From: Anaerolineaceae bacterium
Lineage (GTDB): Bacteria; Chloroflexota; Anaerolineae; Promineifilales; Promineifilaceae
Length of the DNA: 64,000 bases
Direction of reading: 5' to 3'
Assembly (NCBI GenBank): GCA_002699125.1
Contig: PABI01000125.1
Span: 124,001 to 188,000, forward strand
Positions 9,244-18,669 of this stretch are shown piece by piece (position 1 is the stretch's first letter; every line of letters starts with the position of its first letter). Under the pieces are notes generated by a model. The model did not search any database. It had not been told where the DNA came from and worked only from the letters and a program-made list of their open reading frames with translations. The position numbers and the translations under genes are program-made.

Positions 9244-12200
9244 CTATACAGTAGCTGCATTTTTCTGTTCAGACAAGGCCAACTGAGATTGTATTGTATC
9301 CACTAAGCGGCGCAGGCTGATTGGTTTGCTTAAATACGCGTCGGCACCGGCTTCCAGGCATGCTTCTCTATCGCCGGGCATGGCCAGGGCCGTTACGGCA
9401 ATGATGGGAATTTGGGAAACGGCCGTATCCTCATCTTCCCGAATTTTACGAATGGCTTCCAAACCACTCATCTGGGGCATCTGAATATCCATCAAGATCA
9501 GGTCTGGTCTATCTGCCCGGGTCCGAGCCACGGCCTCTAAGCCATTGCGGGCCAAAACCAAATCAAACCCCTTGGTAATGAGGTAGCTAGAAAACAGATT
9601 GATGTTGGCTTCATGATCTTCGGCCAACAAAACGAGAGGCTGCGTAACGGCCGTATCCTGGCGCACGAACCCATTCTGCTTCAAAGACATCGCTTGCAAT
9701 GCCATATACATTTGTGCCCGAGTAAACGGTTTGGCCAGATAATAATCCGCTCCCGCAGACAAAACCTGCGATGGATCATCTAGAACTGACACAACCAGAA
9801 CAGGCATCTGCGCCATTTTGGGATTGGCCCGAATTGTCGCCAGGAGTTCCAGACCAGACCCATCGGGCAAGAAAACATCCAGCACCAGCAGGTCAGGTGG
9901 TTCAGCCACAATCGCTGCCATAGCTGCTTTCATCTCGATAAAGGAACGAATGGAGACACCACTTTCCTCAAAATACCGCCTTAGCTGCGCCTGAGTGGAG
10001 GCCGAATCTTCCACAATCATTACATCATGCCACGGTGCCAGATAAGGCATATTTTCATACAGCTCCGTCTCCAAAAGCTGATTGGCACCCCCGTCTGTTG
10101 GATGCCACGGGAAAGAAACGGTGAAGCGACTGCCCTGGCCAACCTCGCTCTTAACGGCAACGCTGCCACCATGCAGTTCCATCATCCGCAGCACAAGGGA
10201 AAGTCCCAAACCAGTTCCCGTATATTCACGAGAAAGGCGGCTGTCTAGCTGCACAAACGGCCGAAACAACTGCTGCAAATGGTCATCGGCAATGCCAATG
10301 CCTGTATCCCAAACGGTGACCAACAACGCATGGGCCTCTTCATCCCCGGCAACCTCAAGGCCGATCTCCCCACCTTCCGGCGTGAACTTTACGGCGTTGC
10401 TAAGTAAGTTAACCAACACCTGCTTCACGCGCCGTTCGTCGGCCACCAGCGTGGTTACGTTGCTGTCGTAAGAGGAGTTGATGCGCAGCCGCTTTTTGTG
10501 CGCATTTTGCTTGACCATGCGCAAGCTGGCCTGGCAAACGGATTCCACCGACATGGGCGCCATTTCCAATTCCAGCTTGCCTGCTTCCACTTTGGACAAG
10601 TCCAAAATATCGTTGATCAGCGCCAACAGATGACGGCCGCTTTCTTCAATACTGCGCAGCGAGCCAATCTGCTTTTCGTTCATCTCGCCAAAAACACCCT
10701 CTTGCAGTGCCTCAGAGATGCCCAAAACGGCGTTTAGCGGGGTGCGCAATTCGTGGCTCACGCTGGCCAAAAACTCATCCTTCATGCGCGCCGCCCGAGC
10801 CAGTTCAGCGTTTGCCGTACGCAAATCGGCCGTGCGTTCTTCCACGCGCCGGGCCAGCTGGGCTCGCTCCACTTCCAGGGCAGATTCCACTCGCTTCCGC
10901 TCGGCAATTTCCTGCTGCGATTGGGCAAAAAGCTGGGCGTTTTCAATGGCCGTGGCTGCCGGAACCGCCAGACGCGTCAGCAAGCGCAAATCCTCTTCAT
11001 CAAAGGTACCATTTTCCTTGTTAATGGCCTCGATTGCGCCAATGGGCTGCTCTTTCACCAGCAGCGGCACGCACAAAATGGAACGTGCCTGAAAGCCGCT
11101 TTCGGCATCAAAATCGCCAAAGTAGCGTGGATCGGTGGCGGTGTCTGGCACCAGCAGCGGTTCACCTGATTGGGCCACCCAGCCCAAGATGCCCTGGCCC
11201 AGCGCCAGCCGCTTGCCCTGCACAAACTCCGACGCCTCACCAGAGGCAGCGGCAAACCACAAATCATTGGCCTCTTTATCATGCAGCACCACAGAAGCGG
11301 CATCTACTTGCAGCAACTTAGTGGTGTTCTCGGTGATAATTGTCAAGGTTTCGGTGAGATCGAGCGTGGAAGTAATCGCCTGGCTGATACGGTTAAGCGT
11401 GGTGAGCTCAGCCACGCGCTGCTGAAGCTGCTTGTACAGTTCAGCATTTTCAAAAGCAATGGCTGCCTGAATCGCAAAGTCCTTCAGCCGGGCAGCGCTT
11501 TCAGGCTGGTAGAAGCCTGGCTCGCTGTAATTCAGAGCCAAAAAGGCAACCACTTCGCCCTCCACGAGGATGGGCGCACCGGCCCAGGAACGCACATGGG
11601 GAGAAAGTTCGGCATCCACCCACAGTGCACCCGCCTCAAAAGTATCGGGAATGATGAGCGGTTCGGCCGTATCCACCATGTGCAGCAAGCTGGGCCGGGA
11701 TTCAATATGAAAGTGACGCGGTTGACGCAGCTCTTTGCTGGGATCATAACCACGCGTTACCACAATTTCGATCTCATCCTGGTGAACCAGCATAATATTG
11801 GCCGTATCATAGCGCAGCACCGGCCCAATCTGGTCCAGAATGGTGTTCAGCAGCAGATCAAAATCGAGGGTGGAGTTAAGGGCAATGCCCACCTGTCGCA
11901 GCGCTTCGGCCAGGTTGCGCTGTTCCTGCTCGGCGGCTTCGGCCCGTTTACGTTCGACCACTTCTCGCTGCAAGGCTTCGTTGGCACTGCGCTGACTGGC
12001 GGCCACCTGCTCTACTTCTTTGAAAGTAGTGTACATGCTGGTGAGCAAGCCAATTAGAACACACAAATAGCCGACGAGTTTGAGGAGAACGGCCGTATCA
12101 AACAACGCATCAAACGGCATCCGGGCAAAATACATGAACAGGCCCTGGCTCAACACGTTCACAATCAGGGCAAATATCAGCCAGTTCTCAAACGTATCAT

Positions 12201-12798
12201 GCCGCCATTCTCCTTTGTTGAGGAAACCAATAAGGGCAATGAGGAAAAATACCGTATTCAGGATCGCCATCACGCGACCCGGTAAATACATAGAAGCATC
12301 AATTGGCGGCTGGGGGATAACGGTAAATGCCACCACACTCACCGCGGCTACCAGCCCCACAATCAGGTAATATTGCCTGGTATTGCCGCCTAACCGTTTC
12401 TGCCGCTGCCAAACAAACCAGCTGCCGGCCATCAGCAAAGATAAAAAGGTTGGTGAAGGATTCCACTGCCAAATATCCAGCGTGATGAAGTTTGTCGCCA
12501 GCAGTTCAAAGGTTGTGGCTGTGGTCATGGCGTGGAAGGCGTCTAACAGCCCGGCACCAATAAACCCGGCACCAATAAAGAAATAGACGCTGTTTTGCCT
12601 GGTATAAAAGCGTACCAACGCCAAAGCCCCCACAAACAGGGCCAGGCTGGCGGCCATAAATTCCATCAGCATGTGCAAATTGGCCGAGCCAAACCAGTTA
12701 GATTGGCCAACAAAAATTCGACCAAGCACAAGCAGCAAGACAACGGCCGTATACGCAGCGGCTCTTTTTTTAGTTGATGGCGATAGGCTGGATATCAT
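9244..12798 (-). CDS. Membrane hybrid sensor kinase, MASE-type sensor, GAF-GAF-HisKA-HATPase-REC-REC
   Basis: 1184 aa from ATG 12798; a GTG 42 nt upstream is the only earlier start. About seven or eight membrane helices fill residues 15-265, resembling the MASE3/MASE4 integral sensor class (FIGAGFIGAGLLDAFHAM). Two GAF domains follow (about 300-455 and 470-625), a coiled coil, HisKA with His682 in SHELRTP, HATPase (about 785-900) with NLLSNAVKF and GTGLGLSL, and two receivers with Asp974 (VLDVFLP) and Asp1104 (LMDIQMP). AGGAAG abuts the ATG, too close for a normal ribosome-binding site. The receiver-kinase 2 bp downstream is its likely phosphorelay partner. Confidence 0.93.
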   Translation of the reverse strand: MISSLSPSTKKRAAAYTAVVLLLVLGRIFVGQSNWFGSANLHMLMEFMAASLALFVGALALVRFYTRQNSVYFFIGAGFIGAGLLDAFHAMTTATTFELLATNFITLDIWQWNPSPTFLSLLMAGSWFVWQRQKRLGGNTRQYYLIVGLVAAVSVVAFTVIPQPPIDASMYLPGRVMAILNTVFFLIALIGFLNKGEWRHDTFENWLIFALIVNVLSQGLFMYFARMPFDALFDTAVLLKLVGYLCVLIGLLTSMYTTFKEVEQVAASQRSANEALQREVVERKRAEAAEQEQRNLAEALRQVGIALNSTLDFDLLLNTILDQIGPVLRYDTANIMLVHQDEIEIVVTRGYDPSKELRQPRHFHIESRPSLLHMVDTAEPLIIPDTFEAGALWVDAELSPHVRSWAGAPILVEGEVVAFLALNYSEPGFYQPESAARLKDFAIQAAIAFENAELYKQLQQRVAELTTLNRISQAITSTLDLTETLTIITENTTKLLQVDAASVVLHDKEANDLWFAAASGEASEFVQGKRLALGQGILGWVAQSGEPLLVPDTATDPRYFGDFDAESGFQARSILCVPLLVKEQPIGAIEAINKENGTFDEEDLRLLTRLAVPAATAIENAQLFAQSQQEIAERKRVESALEVERAQLARRVEERTADLRTANAELARAARMKDEFLASVSHELRTPLNAVLGISEALQEGVFGEMNEKQIGSLRSIEESGRHLLALINDILDLSKVEAGKLELEMAPMSVESVCQASLRMVKQNAHKKRLRINSSYDSNVTTLVADERRVKQVLVNLLSNAVKFTPEGGEIGLEVAGDEEAHALLVTVWDTGIGIADDHLQQLFRPFVQLDSRLSREYTGTGLGLSLVLRMMELHGGSVAVKSEVGQGSRFTVSFPWHPTDGGANQLLETELYENMPYLAPWHDVMIVEDSASTQAQLRRYFEESGVSIRSFIEMKAAMAAIVAEPPDLLVLDVFLPDGSGLELLATIRANPKMAQMPVLVVSVLDDPSQVLSAGADYYLAKPFTRAQMYMALQAMSLKQNGFVRQDTAVTQPLVLLAEDHEANINLFSSYLITKGFDLVLARNGLEAVARTRADRPDLILMDIQMPQMSGLEAIRKIREDEDTAVSQIPIIAVTALAMPGDREACLEAGADAYLSKPISLRRLVDTIQSQLALSEQKNAATV

Positions 12799-12902
12799 CT
12801 TCCTAATTCTCTGGCAGGAAATCCAACTACAAGGACACACTTTACCAATTTTGTGATCAGAATCATACCAATAATAGCACTAAAACAGACACAGTAGCCA
12901 GA

Positions 12903-12946
12903 TAGTACCAGTGTACCCAAATTCCCTGCTTCTCCCTATGGTACTA
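12903..12946. repeat. Inverted repeat TAGTACCA/TGGTACTA between divergent genes
   Basis: TAGTACCA at 12903-12910 and its reverse complement TGGTACTA at 12939-12946 lie in the 255-bp gap between the divergent hybrid kinase and the GT-C-type gene. The right arm overlaps TGGTACTAT, an extended -10-like element on the plus strand. It could be an operator, but no factor can be named. Confidence 0.4.
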
Positions 12947-13053
12947 TTGGACTGGTAATCCGACATAAAGTCACAATCAATTATTCCCCTACAAAACGGC
13001 AACGGCCGTTCAAATAAACTCGCCATATTTCTGGAACTGGTTAAGATTAAGGC

Positions 13054-14391
13054 ATGATGCAGAAACGATGGCCATTGCTGCTTATTTTAGCATGTTATTT
13101 GCTGGTTGGTGCACTGTATGCCGCCCAGGTGCCTGACTGGCAGGCGCCGGATGAGCCGGCCCACTACAACTACATTCGCCAGCTGGCAAACGGCCGTCTC
13201 CCCGTCATCGCTGCCGGCGACTATGATCAGGCTTACCTGGAAGAAATTACCAACGCCCGCTTTGCCCCTGAATACTCCGTATCGGACATCGAATACGAGG
13301 ATTGGCAGCCACCCCTATACTATTTGCTGCTCACCCCCATTTTTATGCTGTTTGATGGCGCGCTGCTGCCCTTGCGCCTGACCTCGCTGCTATTGGGGGC
13401 CGGCGTGATCTGGCTGGCCTATCGCACGGCCCGGTTGCTTTTTCCCGAAGCGGAATGGGTGGCGTGGTCAACGGCCGTCTTCATCGCCTTTATTCCCCAA
13501 CACGTAGCCATGCTCGCCTCCGTCAACAACGACAGTCTCTCTGAACTGCTCATCGCCCTGCTGCTCTACCTGACGCTACGCTGGGTCACCCGCGACGGCA
13601 TCCGCAAGCTGGGGGACGACCGCCGCTGGCTCATTGGGCTCGGTTTTATTTTAGGATTGGGGTTCCTCACCAAAGCCACCGTTTATTTGATGGCTCCGGT
13701 GCTGGCCGTGGTACTGCTGTGGCAATATTGGGGTACCTGGCAGCGGCTGTTCCAGGCAGGCGTGCTGCTATTTGCCCCCGCTTTTGTGCTGGGGGCCATC
13801 TGGTGGGTGCGCAACGTGATTGTTTACGGTGGGCTAGACGTTTTGGGCAAAGCGGCCCACGATGCCGTGGTGGTAGGGCAGCCGCGCACGGTGGAGTGGA
13901 TCAGCCAATACGGTCTGGATGGGACCGTGCAGCGTTTTTTCCAAACGACTTTTAACAGTTTTTGGGGACAATTTGGCTGGATGGCCGTGCCGATGCGCGT
14001 GGAAGTTTATTGGCTCCTGCTAGGCTTATCCAGCGCAGCCTTTCTTGGTCTACTTCTTTACCGTTTTACCACAACGCAACTACCCGTTCAGTTCCGCTCC
14101 CGCCTGCCGGTGCTTATTTTGTGGCTGGTTTTTTTGCTTACCCTGGCCATTCACGTAGGCTACAACCTGACCTTTGTACAGCACCAGGGACGCTATCTCT
14201 TTCCCGCGCTCATTCCCATTGCTTTGGGGTTTTCGCTGGGATTGGGGACGTGGCTGCTGTTGGTGGAACGGCCGTTTCGTAGGGAACGGCCGTTGTTAGT
14301 CAATCTGTTTCCGCTCGGGTTAGGCGCTGCATTGGTGCTGCTAGACATCTTCGCCCTCTTCCGCTTCATTCTCCCCAGCCTCAGCCTATAA
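13054..14391 (+). CDS. Polytopic membrane glycosyltransferase of GT-C type (GT39/DUF2142-like)
   Basis: 445 aa with about ten to eleven hydrophobic segments. A short first helix is followed by a large extracytoplasmic loop with PDEPAHY (residues 32-38) and, further on, DWQPPLYYLL. An acidic D-E pair in the first loop plus the QPPLYY element is typical of lipid-phosphosugar-dependent GT-C enzymes (GT39, DUF2142), which move a sugar from a polyprenyl phosphate carrier to an exported acceptor. Two adjacent ATGs (13054, 13057) are possible starts and neither has a strong ribosome-binding site. The gene is single, converging on the uridine kinase gene 3 bp away. The sugar and acceptor are not deducible. 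Confidence 0.75.
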   Translation: MMQKRWPLLLILACYLLVGALYAAQVPDWQAPDEPAHYNYIRQLANGRLPVIAAGDYDQAYLEEITNARFAPEYSVSDIEYEDWQPPLYYLLLTPIFMLFDGALLPLRLTSLLLGAGVIWLAYRTARLLFPEAEWVAWSTAVFIAFIPQHVAMLASVNNDSLSELLIALLLYLTLRWVTRDGIRKLGDDRRWLIGLGFILGLGFLTKATVYLMAPVLAVVLLWQYWGTWQRLFQAGVLLFAPAFVLGAIWWVRNVIVYGGLDVLGKAAHDAVVVGQPRTVEWISQYGLDGTVQRFFQTTFNSFWGQFGWMAVPMRVEVYWLLLGLSSAAFLGLLLYRFTTTQLPVQFRSRLPVLILWLVFLLTLAIHVGYNLTFVQHQGRYLFPALIPIALGFSLGLGTWLLLVERPFRRERPLLVNLFPLGLGAALVLLDIFALFRFILPSLSL

Positions 14392-14394
14392 TCG

Positions 14395-16110
14395 TCAGCT
14401 GCGCCACAGCTCAAACTTCTCCAAAATCGAGCCGCCAATAAACTCCCGCAAAATTGAATCACTGGCAACCAGTTCCAACCCTTCCGCCGGAATAGGATCA
14501 AACCATTGCAAAAAGGCCAGCAGTCGATTGGCCTCAATCCGCTCCGGTGTGCCCGGCTCCACTTGCAGCAGCAGCGGCTCCGCCAGCCGCTTCATCGCCG
14601 ACATTTCATACACCAATGCTGAGTTGAAAAAGAGATTGGCGTTGTTCTGATAAGGAAAGATGTGCCGCTTCTCCCCCCGGCGCACGCTGGGCCAGCGGGC
14701 GATCGTATCGGCGGCCGAGTAGCCGCGGTGGGCGGCGTCACGCACGATGCGGCGCAGCAGGCGCGTATCGGTGGTGGGCACCCGATTGTGTTTGTCCAGA
14801 TTCAGCTGGGTAAATGCCGAAATGAACACACGGTACATTGCCTCTGGCGGAATCCCTTCTACCAGCTTGGGATTAAGCCCATGAATACCCTCAATGAGCA
14901 GCACATGTTCTGGTCCAATCTGCAAGGTTGAGCCTTTTTCCCGCTTGCCAGTATGAAAATTGTAAAGCGGTTGTTCAATCATCTCGCCCTGCATGAGCAG
15001 CTTCAAATGCTCGCGAAACAGGGTGACATCTACGGCTTCCAACGCTTCAAAATCGTAGTCGCCCTTTTCATCCCGCGGCGTAATGTCCCGGTCGACAAAG
15101 TAGTTATCCATGCCAATGGTCACAGGGAAAATGCCGTGGGCCATCAGCTGGATGGCCAGCCTCTTGCTGAACGTGGTTTTGCCCGCCGAAGTCGGGCCAG
15201 AGATGAGTACAATCTTGATTTCATGGCGGCGGCTGGCAATTTCGGCGGTGATTTGGGCCAGCTGCTGCTGGTGAAATGCTTCGGCCACCAAAATGGTTTG
15301 CTGGAGACGGCCGTTTGCCAATGAACTATTTAACGCCGCTACGCTGGGTAAGCCAATGATGCGCAGCCAATCATCATACTCCTGAAAAACGCGGGCCAGG
15401 CGCGGTTCATCCTCGAACGGTTGCAGCTTGTCCGGCTCGTGACGACGCGGGAATTGCAAAATGAAGCCGTCTTTGTACGGCCGTAAATCAAACAGATCCA
15501 AATAGCTGGTGCGCGGCACCATAAAGCCGTGAAAATAATCCCGCACGCCGTTCAGCTCGTATAACGTCAGGTAATCTTTGCGCCGCTTGGCAAACAGGTT
15601 CGCCTTTTCCAGATCGCCCTCTTTGCGGAACAGCTCCAGTGCTTCTTCCAGCGGCACGCGCACCTGGTGAATGGGCAGGTCAGCATCGACCAACGCCTGC
15701 ATCCGCTGCTTTAGCTGCTGCAAATCTTCCGGCGCGGTGCAGCCGCCGTTGTCACATTCGCAATAATAACCACCAAAAGGCATGGAATGCTGAATGGTGA
15801 TGATCTTGCCTGGCCAAATCTCGTCAGCAGCGGCAATCATCAAAAAACAAAGGGAGCGTCGGTAAATCCGGCCCCCATCGGAATCAGCCGCTGTGACGGG
15901 AATCAACAGCGCATCTTCTTGCAGTGGGTGAGACAGCTCGCGCAGCCGGCCATTTTTAAGCGCAGCCACGATACGGCCGTTGGCCTCTGGCTGCGCCGCT
16001 TCAATAAATGCCTCTAGCGTTGTGCCAATTGGCGCGTCAAACGCACGGCCGTCGGGAAAACGGGCCTGCACGGTGTCACGAATTTGGGAGGGGGTGGGTG
16101 TGTGGTTCAT
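14395..16110 (-). CDS. Nucleoside (uridine) kinase with N-terminal TGS and tRNA-synthetase-like domains
   Basis: 571 aa. The N-terminus (about 10-75) is a TGS domain, followed by a segment resembling the second additional domain of threonyl-tRNA synthetase (about 80-200). The C-terminal half is a P-loop kinase with Walker A GPTSAGKTT at 305-313, a DNYFVDRD element (about 335-342) and LIEGIHGLNP as the Walker B region. This is the known TGS-uridine kinase fusion, which phosphorylates uridine or a related nucleoside with ATP. It is about twice the length of Udk (about 210 aa). A CxCxxGGC cluster (near 117-124) might bind metal. ATG 16110 is the only reasonable start. Confidence 0.88.
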   Translation of the reverse strand: MNHTPTPSQIRDTVQARFPDGRAFDAPIGTTLEAFIEAAQPEANGRIVAALKNGRLRELSHPLQEDALLIPVTAADSDGGRIYRRSLCFLMIAAADEIWPGKIITIQHSMPFGGYYCECDNGGCTAPEDLQQLKQRMQALVDADLPIHQVRVPLEEALELFRKEGDLEKANLFAKRRKDYLTLYELNGVRDYFHGFMVPRTSYLDLFDLRPYKDGFILQFPRRHEPDKLQPFEDEPRLARVFQEYDDWLRIIGLPSVAALNSSLANGRLQQTILVAEAFHQQQLAQITAEIASRRHEIKIVLISGPTSAGKTTFSKRLAIQLMAHGIFPVTIGMDNYFVDRDITPRDEKGDYDFEALEAVDVTLFREHLKLLMQGEMIEQPLYNFHTGKREKGSTLQIGPEHVLLIEGIHGLNPKLVEGIPPEAMYRVFISAFTQLNLDKHNRVPTTDTRLLRRIVRDAAHRGYSAADTIARWPSVRRGEKRHIFPYQNNANLFFNSALVYEMSAMKRLAEPLLLQVEPGTPERIEANRLLAFLQWFDPIPAEGLELVASDSILREFIGGSILEKFELWRS

Positions 16111-16194
16111 TGGATAATTGTGTCCTTAAAATATGACGTTCGGCATGAAGGGTGAAACATAATGCTCGGCCAACGGCCAATCACGTTTCACGCA

Positions 16195-16959
16195 TCAAGA
16201 ACGGGCAAAACCTAAATATTCATTGATTAGATCGATACTTTTGGGAACGGCCGTTTGCAAAATTTGCTGTACCTCATTCACTGGGATTTTGTCAAACACT
16301 TGCTGCTGCATCCAGTCAGAGTTTTGCAGATTGGCGGCAAATTCCTCTGGGGTGATTTTCAAGCGCCCGGCATAAATTTCTACCGTTTTCACGGGAGCAT
16401 CAGGCTGAAGCTGGGCCACCAGCATCTCTTGCCACGCCGCCAAAACCTCGTCCTTGATGAATGGCAGCCAATGGTTTGATTCAGCCGCAGCCAGGGTGGA
16501 TACGGCCGTTTCCGGCAGGCCAGCCAAAGCAATCGTGTCCAGGTAAGTGAGCAAAATAAAATGCGTCAGGCGCCGCTGCTGCCGGTTGCCTAAATCTTCG
16601 GCCAGATAGAAAAACGGATACACGACCTCGCGCAGCCAGATAAGGTCCAGCATGAGATGGGCGCTGTAGGCTGCCACACAAACCGCCTGTCCTGGCGACA
16701 TGGCGGCCAAATCAGCCAGCTGCGGATATTGCGCCAGCATTGTGCCGTAAGCCGTTTCATCCGGATCGGGCGGAATGTCGTAAAAGTGCGTATTGGCGCG
16801 CGGCAGCGTGGAGATGGCGTTGACATCTGGAGCCACGCTGCCCAGATAAAAAGCGGGCCATTCGGCAGCGAGGGAGGTTTGTAGACGGCCGTTGCCGTTG
16901 GCCGAAACCGTCTCATAAATTTGTTCTGCAATATGCAGGTGCATAAAAGGTGTCGGCAT
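16195..16959 (-). CDS. Zinc-dependent phospholipase C-like protein
   Basis: 254 aa from ATG 16959; a GTG 54 nt upstream would add a basic tail of doubtful value. The start MPTPFMHLHIAEQIYE, then LGSVAPDVNAIS, the THFYD element and AAYSAHLMLDLIW place conserved His and Asp residues as in the zinc-dependent phospholipase C/S1-P1 nuclease-like family often seen in Firmicutes and Chloroflexi. No signal peptide is visible, so the protein appears cytoplasmic. Whether it acts on phospholipids is unproven. It lies between the uridine kinase and a lytic transglycosylase on the same strand, with gaps of 84 and 201 bp, so it may be transcribed separately. Confidence 0.75.
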   Translation of the reverse strand: MPTPFMHLHIAEQIYETVSANGNGRLQTSLAAEWPAFYLGSVAPDVNAISTLPRANTHFYDIPPDPDETAYGTMLAQYPQLADLAAMSPGQAVCVAAYSAHLMLDLIWLREVVYPFFYLAEDLGNRQQRRLTHFILLTYLDTIALAGLPETAVSTLAAAESNHWLPFIKDEVLAAWQEMLVAQLQPDAPVKTVEIYAGRLKITPEEFAANLQNSDWMQQQVFDKIPVNEVQQILQTAVPKSIDLINEYLGFARS

Positions 16960-17160
16960 AGAATAAAATTCATCAGAGGTGAAGCGCACTTTCTTTAGCG
17001 GGTTTTGTCGCACACCACACTAGGGCAAGTGCGTCGCACCTGTATTGTTATTGTGAAAATAAAAAAACGCCGCAGCTATTTTGTGGGGCGTCAACTTTAT
17101 TACCAAATAGTATTAAAAATTGGCAAACCAGAAACGATTACGTTTGTCCTAACAATTGGA

Positions 17161-18156
17161 TCATCGATGCCAGGAGGGGCAGCCAGAAGGGGCAAACCAA
17201 CGGGTGCTGGCAATCCCGCGCAAACGGCTTAAGCTGGGCAAACAGGCCAGAATGATGCGCGGGTTACTGGTGTCTATCTTCACGCTATCATCGCTAAGAC
17301 GAGCCTGCAAATGTAAATCAATCTCATCGCCGCTGCCAAACGTGATGTTGTTGGGGTCCGGGTCAGCCGGAACTACCAACGCAACCGGTACCACATAGCC
17401 ATTAATAAAGAAAGAACGGCCGAAATTATCAACGTAGTCATAAACGCGGTGCCTGGCATACGTATAAAGGCCAGAAACAGGCTGTTCGCCCAGAACCAGC
17501 AAGGTTTCGTTAGGCACATACCCCTTGTTTAACTCCACAGCAATGGTCCACTGCGCCGCAATGTCTGGTGAAATGCCTTCACGAATCAACACCGCCCGAG
17601 CGTAATTGTCTAAGACATTGGCCGCGTATGCCCGGGGCACATTGCTGCTCACGCGTTCCCAGCCACCACTGTAGGCGGCCAGTGCTGAAGCCAGATCACC
17701 TCCGGCCTGCCGCACCACTTCGGCCAGAATGGCCACGCCCCAGCGCAGATTAACTGAGGGGTTCATGAGTTCTTCGGTGGTGGGTCGCCATTCCAACCCT
17801 GGGCCTTGGGGCATAACGCCCATTAAACCCACGGCCCCCACGGCACTAACGCCATCGAGACGGCCGTTTGATTCTTCCTTTACCACAGCCGCAATAAAAT
17901 CCGGGTCTAATCCGTGTGTTTCAGCCAATACCCCAATATAGGTAGACCATTGGCGAATTGTGGGACCCCACATAGGAGAGAGCAGGAACGTTTCGGGGCC
18001 GCTGTCGGTCCGGTGCAAGCCTTGTCGAGCAGCGGCATTTGTCTGATTGGGGCTGAGCACCATTAACACGGCGGCCAGCATAAAACCAACGACCAGGAAA
18101 CGGCCGTATCGCCGCCAAAGTTGCTTCTCTTTTCCCAACCAGCCCCGTAAAATCAT
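17161..18156 (-). CDS. Lytic transglycosylase (SLT domain)
   Basis: 331 aa. An N-terminal signal or anchor (about residues 18-42, ending near TNAAA) targets it across the membrane. The SLT domain spans about 70-190: catalytic Glu in VVKEESNGR (first ES of the fold), VGAVGLMGVMPQGPG, and ALAAYSGGWERV. Such enzymes cleave the MurNAc-GlcNAc bond of peptidoglycan, forming 1,6-anhydro ends. The C-terminal 100 residues are beta-rich and unassigned. The ATG sits about 7 nt after a good -10 hexamer with no room for a ribosome-binding site, so the mRNA is probably leaderless. Confidence 0.9.
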   Translation of the reverse strand: MILRGWLGKEKQLWRRYGRFLVVGFMLAAVLMVLSPNQTNAAARQGLHRTDSGPETFLLSPMWGPTIRQWSTYIGVLAETHGLDPDFIAAVVKEESNGRLDGVSAVGAVGLMGVMPQGPGLEWRPTTEELMNPSVNLRWGVAILAEVVRQAGGDLASALAAYSGGWERVSSNVPRAYAANVLDNYARAVLIREGISPDIAAQWTIAVELNKGYVPNETLLVLGEQPVSGLYTYARHRVYDYVDNFGRSFFINGYVVPVALVVPADPDPNNITFGSGDEIDLHLQARLSDDSVKIDTSNPRIILACLPSLSRLRGIASTRWFAPSGCPSWHR

Positions 18157-18162
18157 GTCAAA

Positions 18163-18192
18163 ATTTTAGCATAAGTTCAGAAACGGTGTCAA
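18163..18192 (-). promoter_or_regulatory. Sigma70-type promoter giving a leaderless mRNA for the lytic transglycosylase
   Basis: On the minus strand, -35 TTGACA (18192-18187) is followed after 18 bp by -10 TAAAAT (18168-18163) with an extended TG one base upstream. The predicted +1 falls on or next to the A of the start codon at 18156. Confidence 0.7.
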
Positions 18193-18276
18193 TGCGTTAT
18201 GTAAACTGTTCGATTTTCCTCATCCACAGTTTCCAGCTAGAATAACAAATCATAACAGCAGAACAAAGGAATGCCC

Positions 18277-18666
18277 ATGCCCGTCATCCTGGTGGTTGAT
18301 GACAACCCGCAAATGGCCAAGCTCATGCAGGATATGGTTCAGCTGGCTGGCTACGAAACAGAAGTTGCCTTCAGTGGTCTGGAAGGATTGGATAAGGCCC
18401 GTGAAGGCATGCCCGATCTCATTCTGGTTGATTTAATGATGCCGGAACTTGATGGCTGGGAACTGTATCATCGTTTGCGCGAGTTCACCACCATTCCCAT
18501 TATCTTTGTTACGGCTTATGACACGCCGCAAAATGAAGCCAAAGCGATCGCCCTGGGTGCCGAAGGATTTATTGGCAAAGATTTAACCCCCATGCAGTTG
18601 GTACAGCACATCCAGTTTGTCCTTGAGGCCGGGAATCAACAAGACAGAAGTGAAACCCTCCATTAA
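18277..18666 (+). CDS. Single-domain CheY-like response regulator
   Basis: 129 aa from ATG 18277; another ATG at 18271 directly abuts the AAAGGA ribosome-binding site, while 18277 has proper spacing. The whole protein is one receiver: VVDDN acidic pocket, phospho-acceptor Asp in LVDLMMPELDGWE, Thr in VTAYD, and Lys in IGKDLTP. No output domain exists, so it must signal by protein contact, or by relay for one of the hybrid kinases earlier in the window. A TAGAAT -10-like hexamer at 18238-18243 lies suitably upstream but without a good -35. It converges on the M23 lipoprotein gene, which ends 4 bp away. Confidence 0.92.
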   Translation: MPVILVVDDNPQMAKLMQDMVQLAGYETEVAFSGLEGLDKAREGMPDLILVDLMMPELDGWELYHRLREFTTIPIIFVTAYDTPQNEAKAIALGAEGFIGKDLTPMQLVQHIQFVLEAGNQQDRSETLH

Positions 18667-18669
18667 TTG

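Noticed and set aside
11170..12057. Plus-strand open frame of 295 codons
   Set aside because: Antisense to the GAF region of the hybrid kinase, whose domain content is unambiguous.
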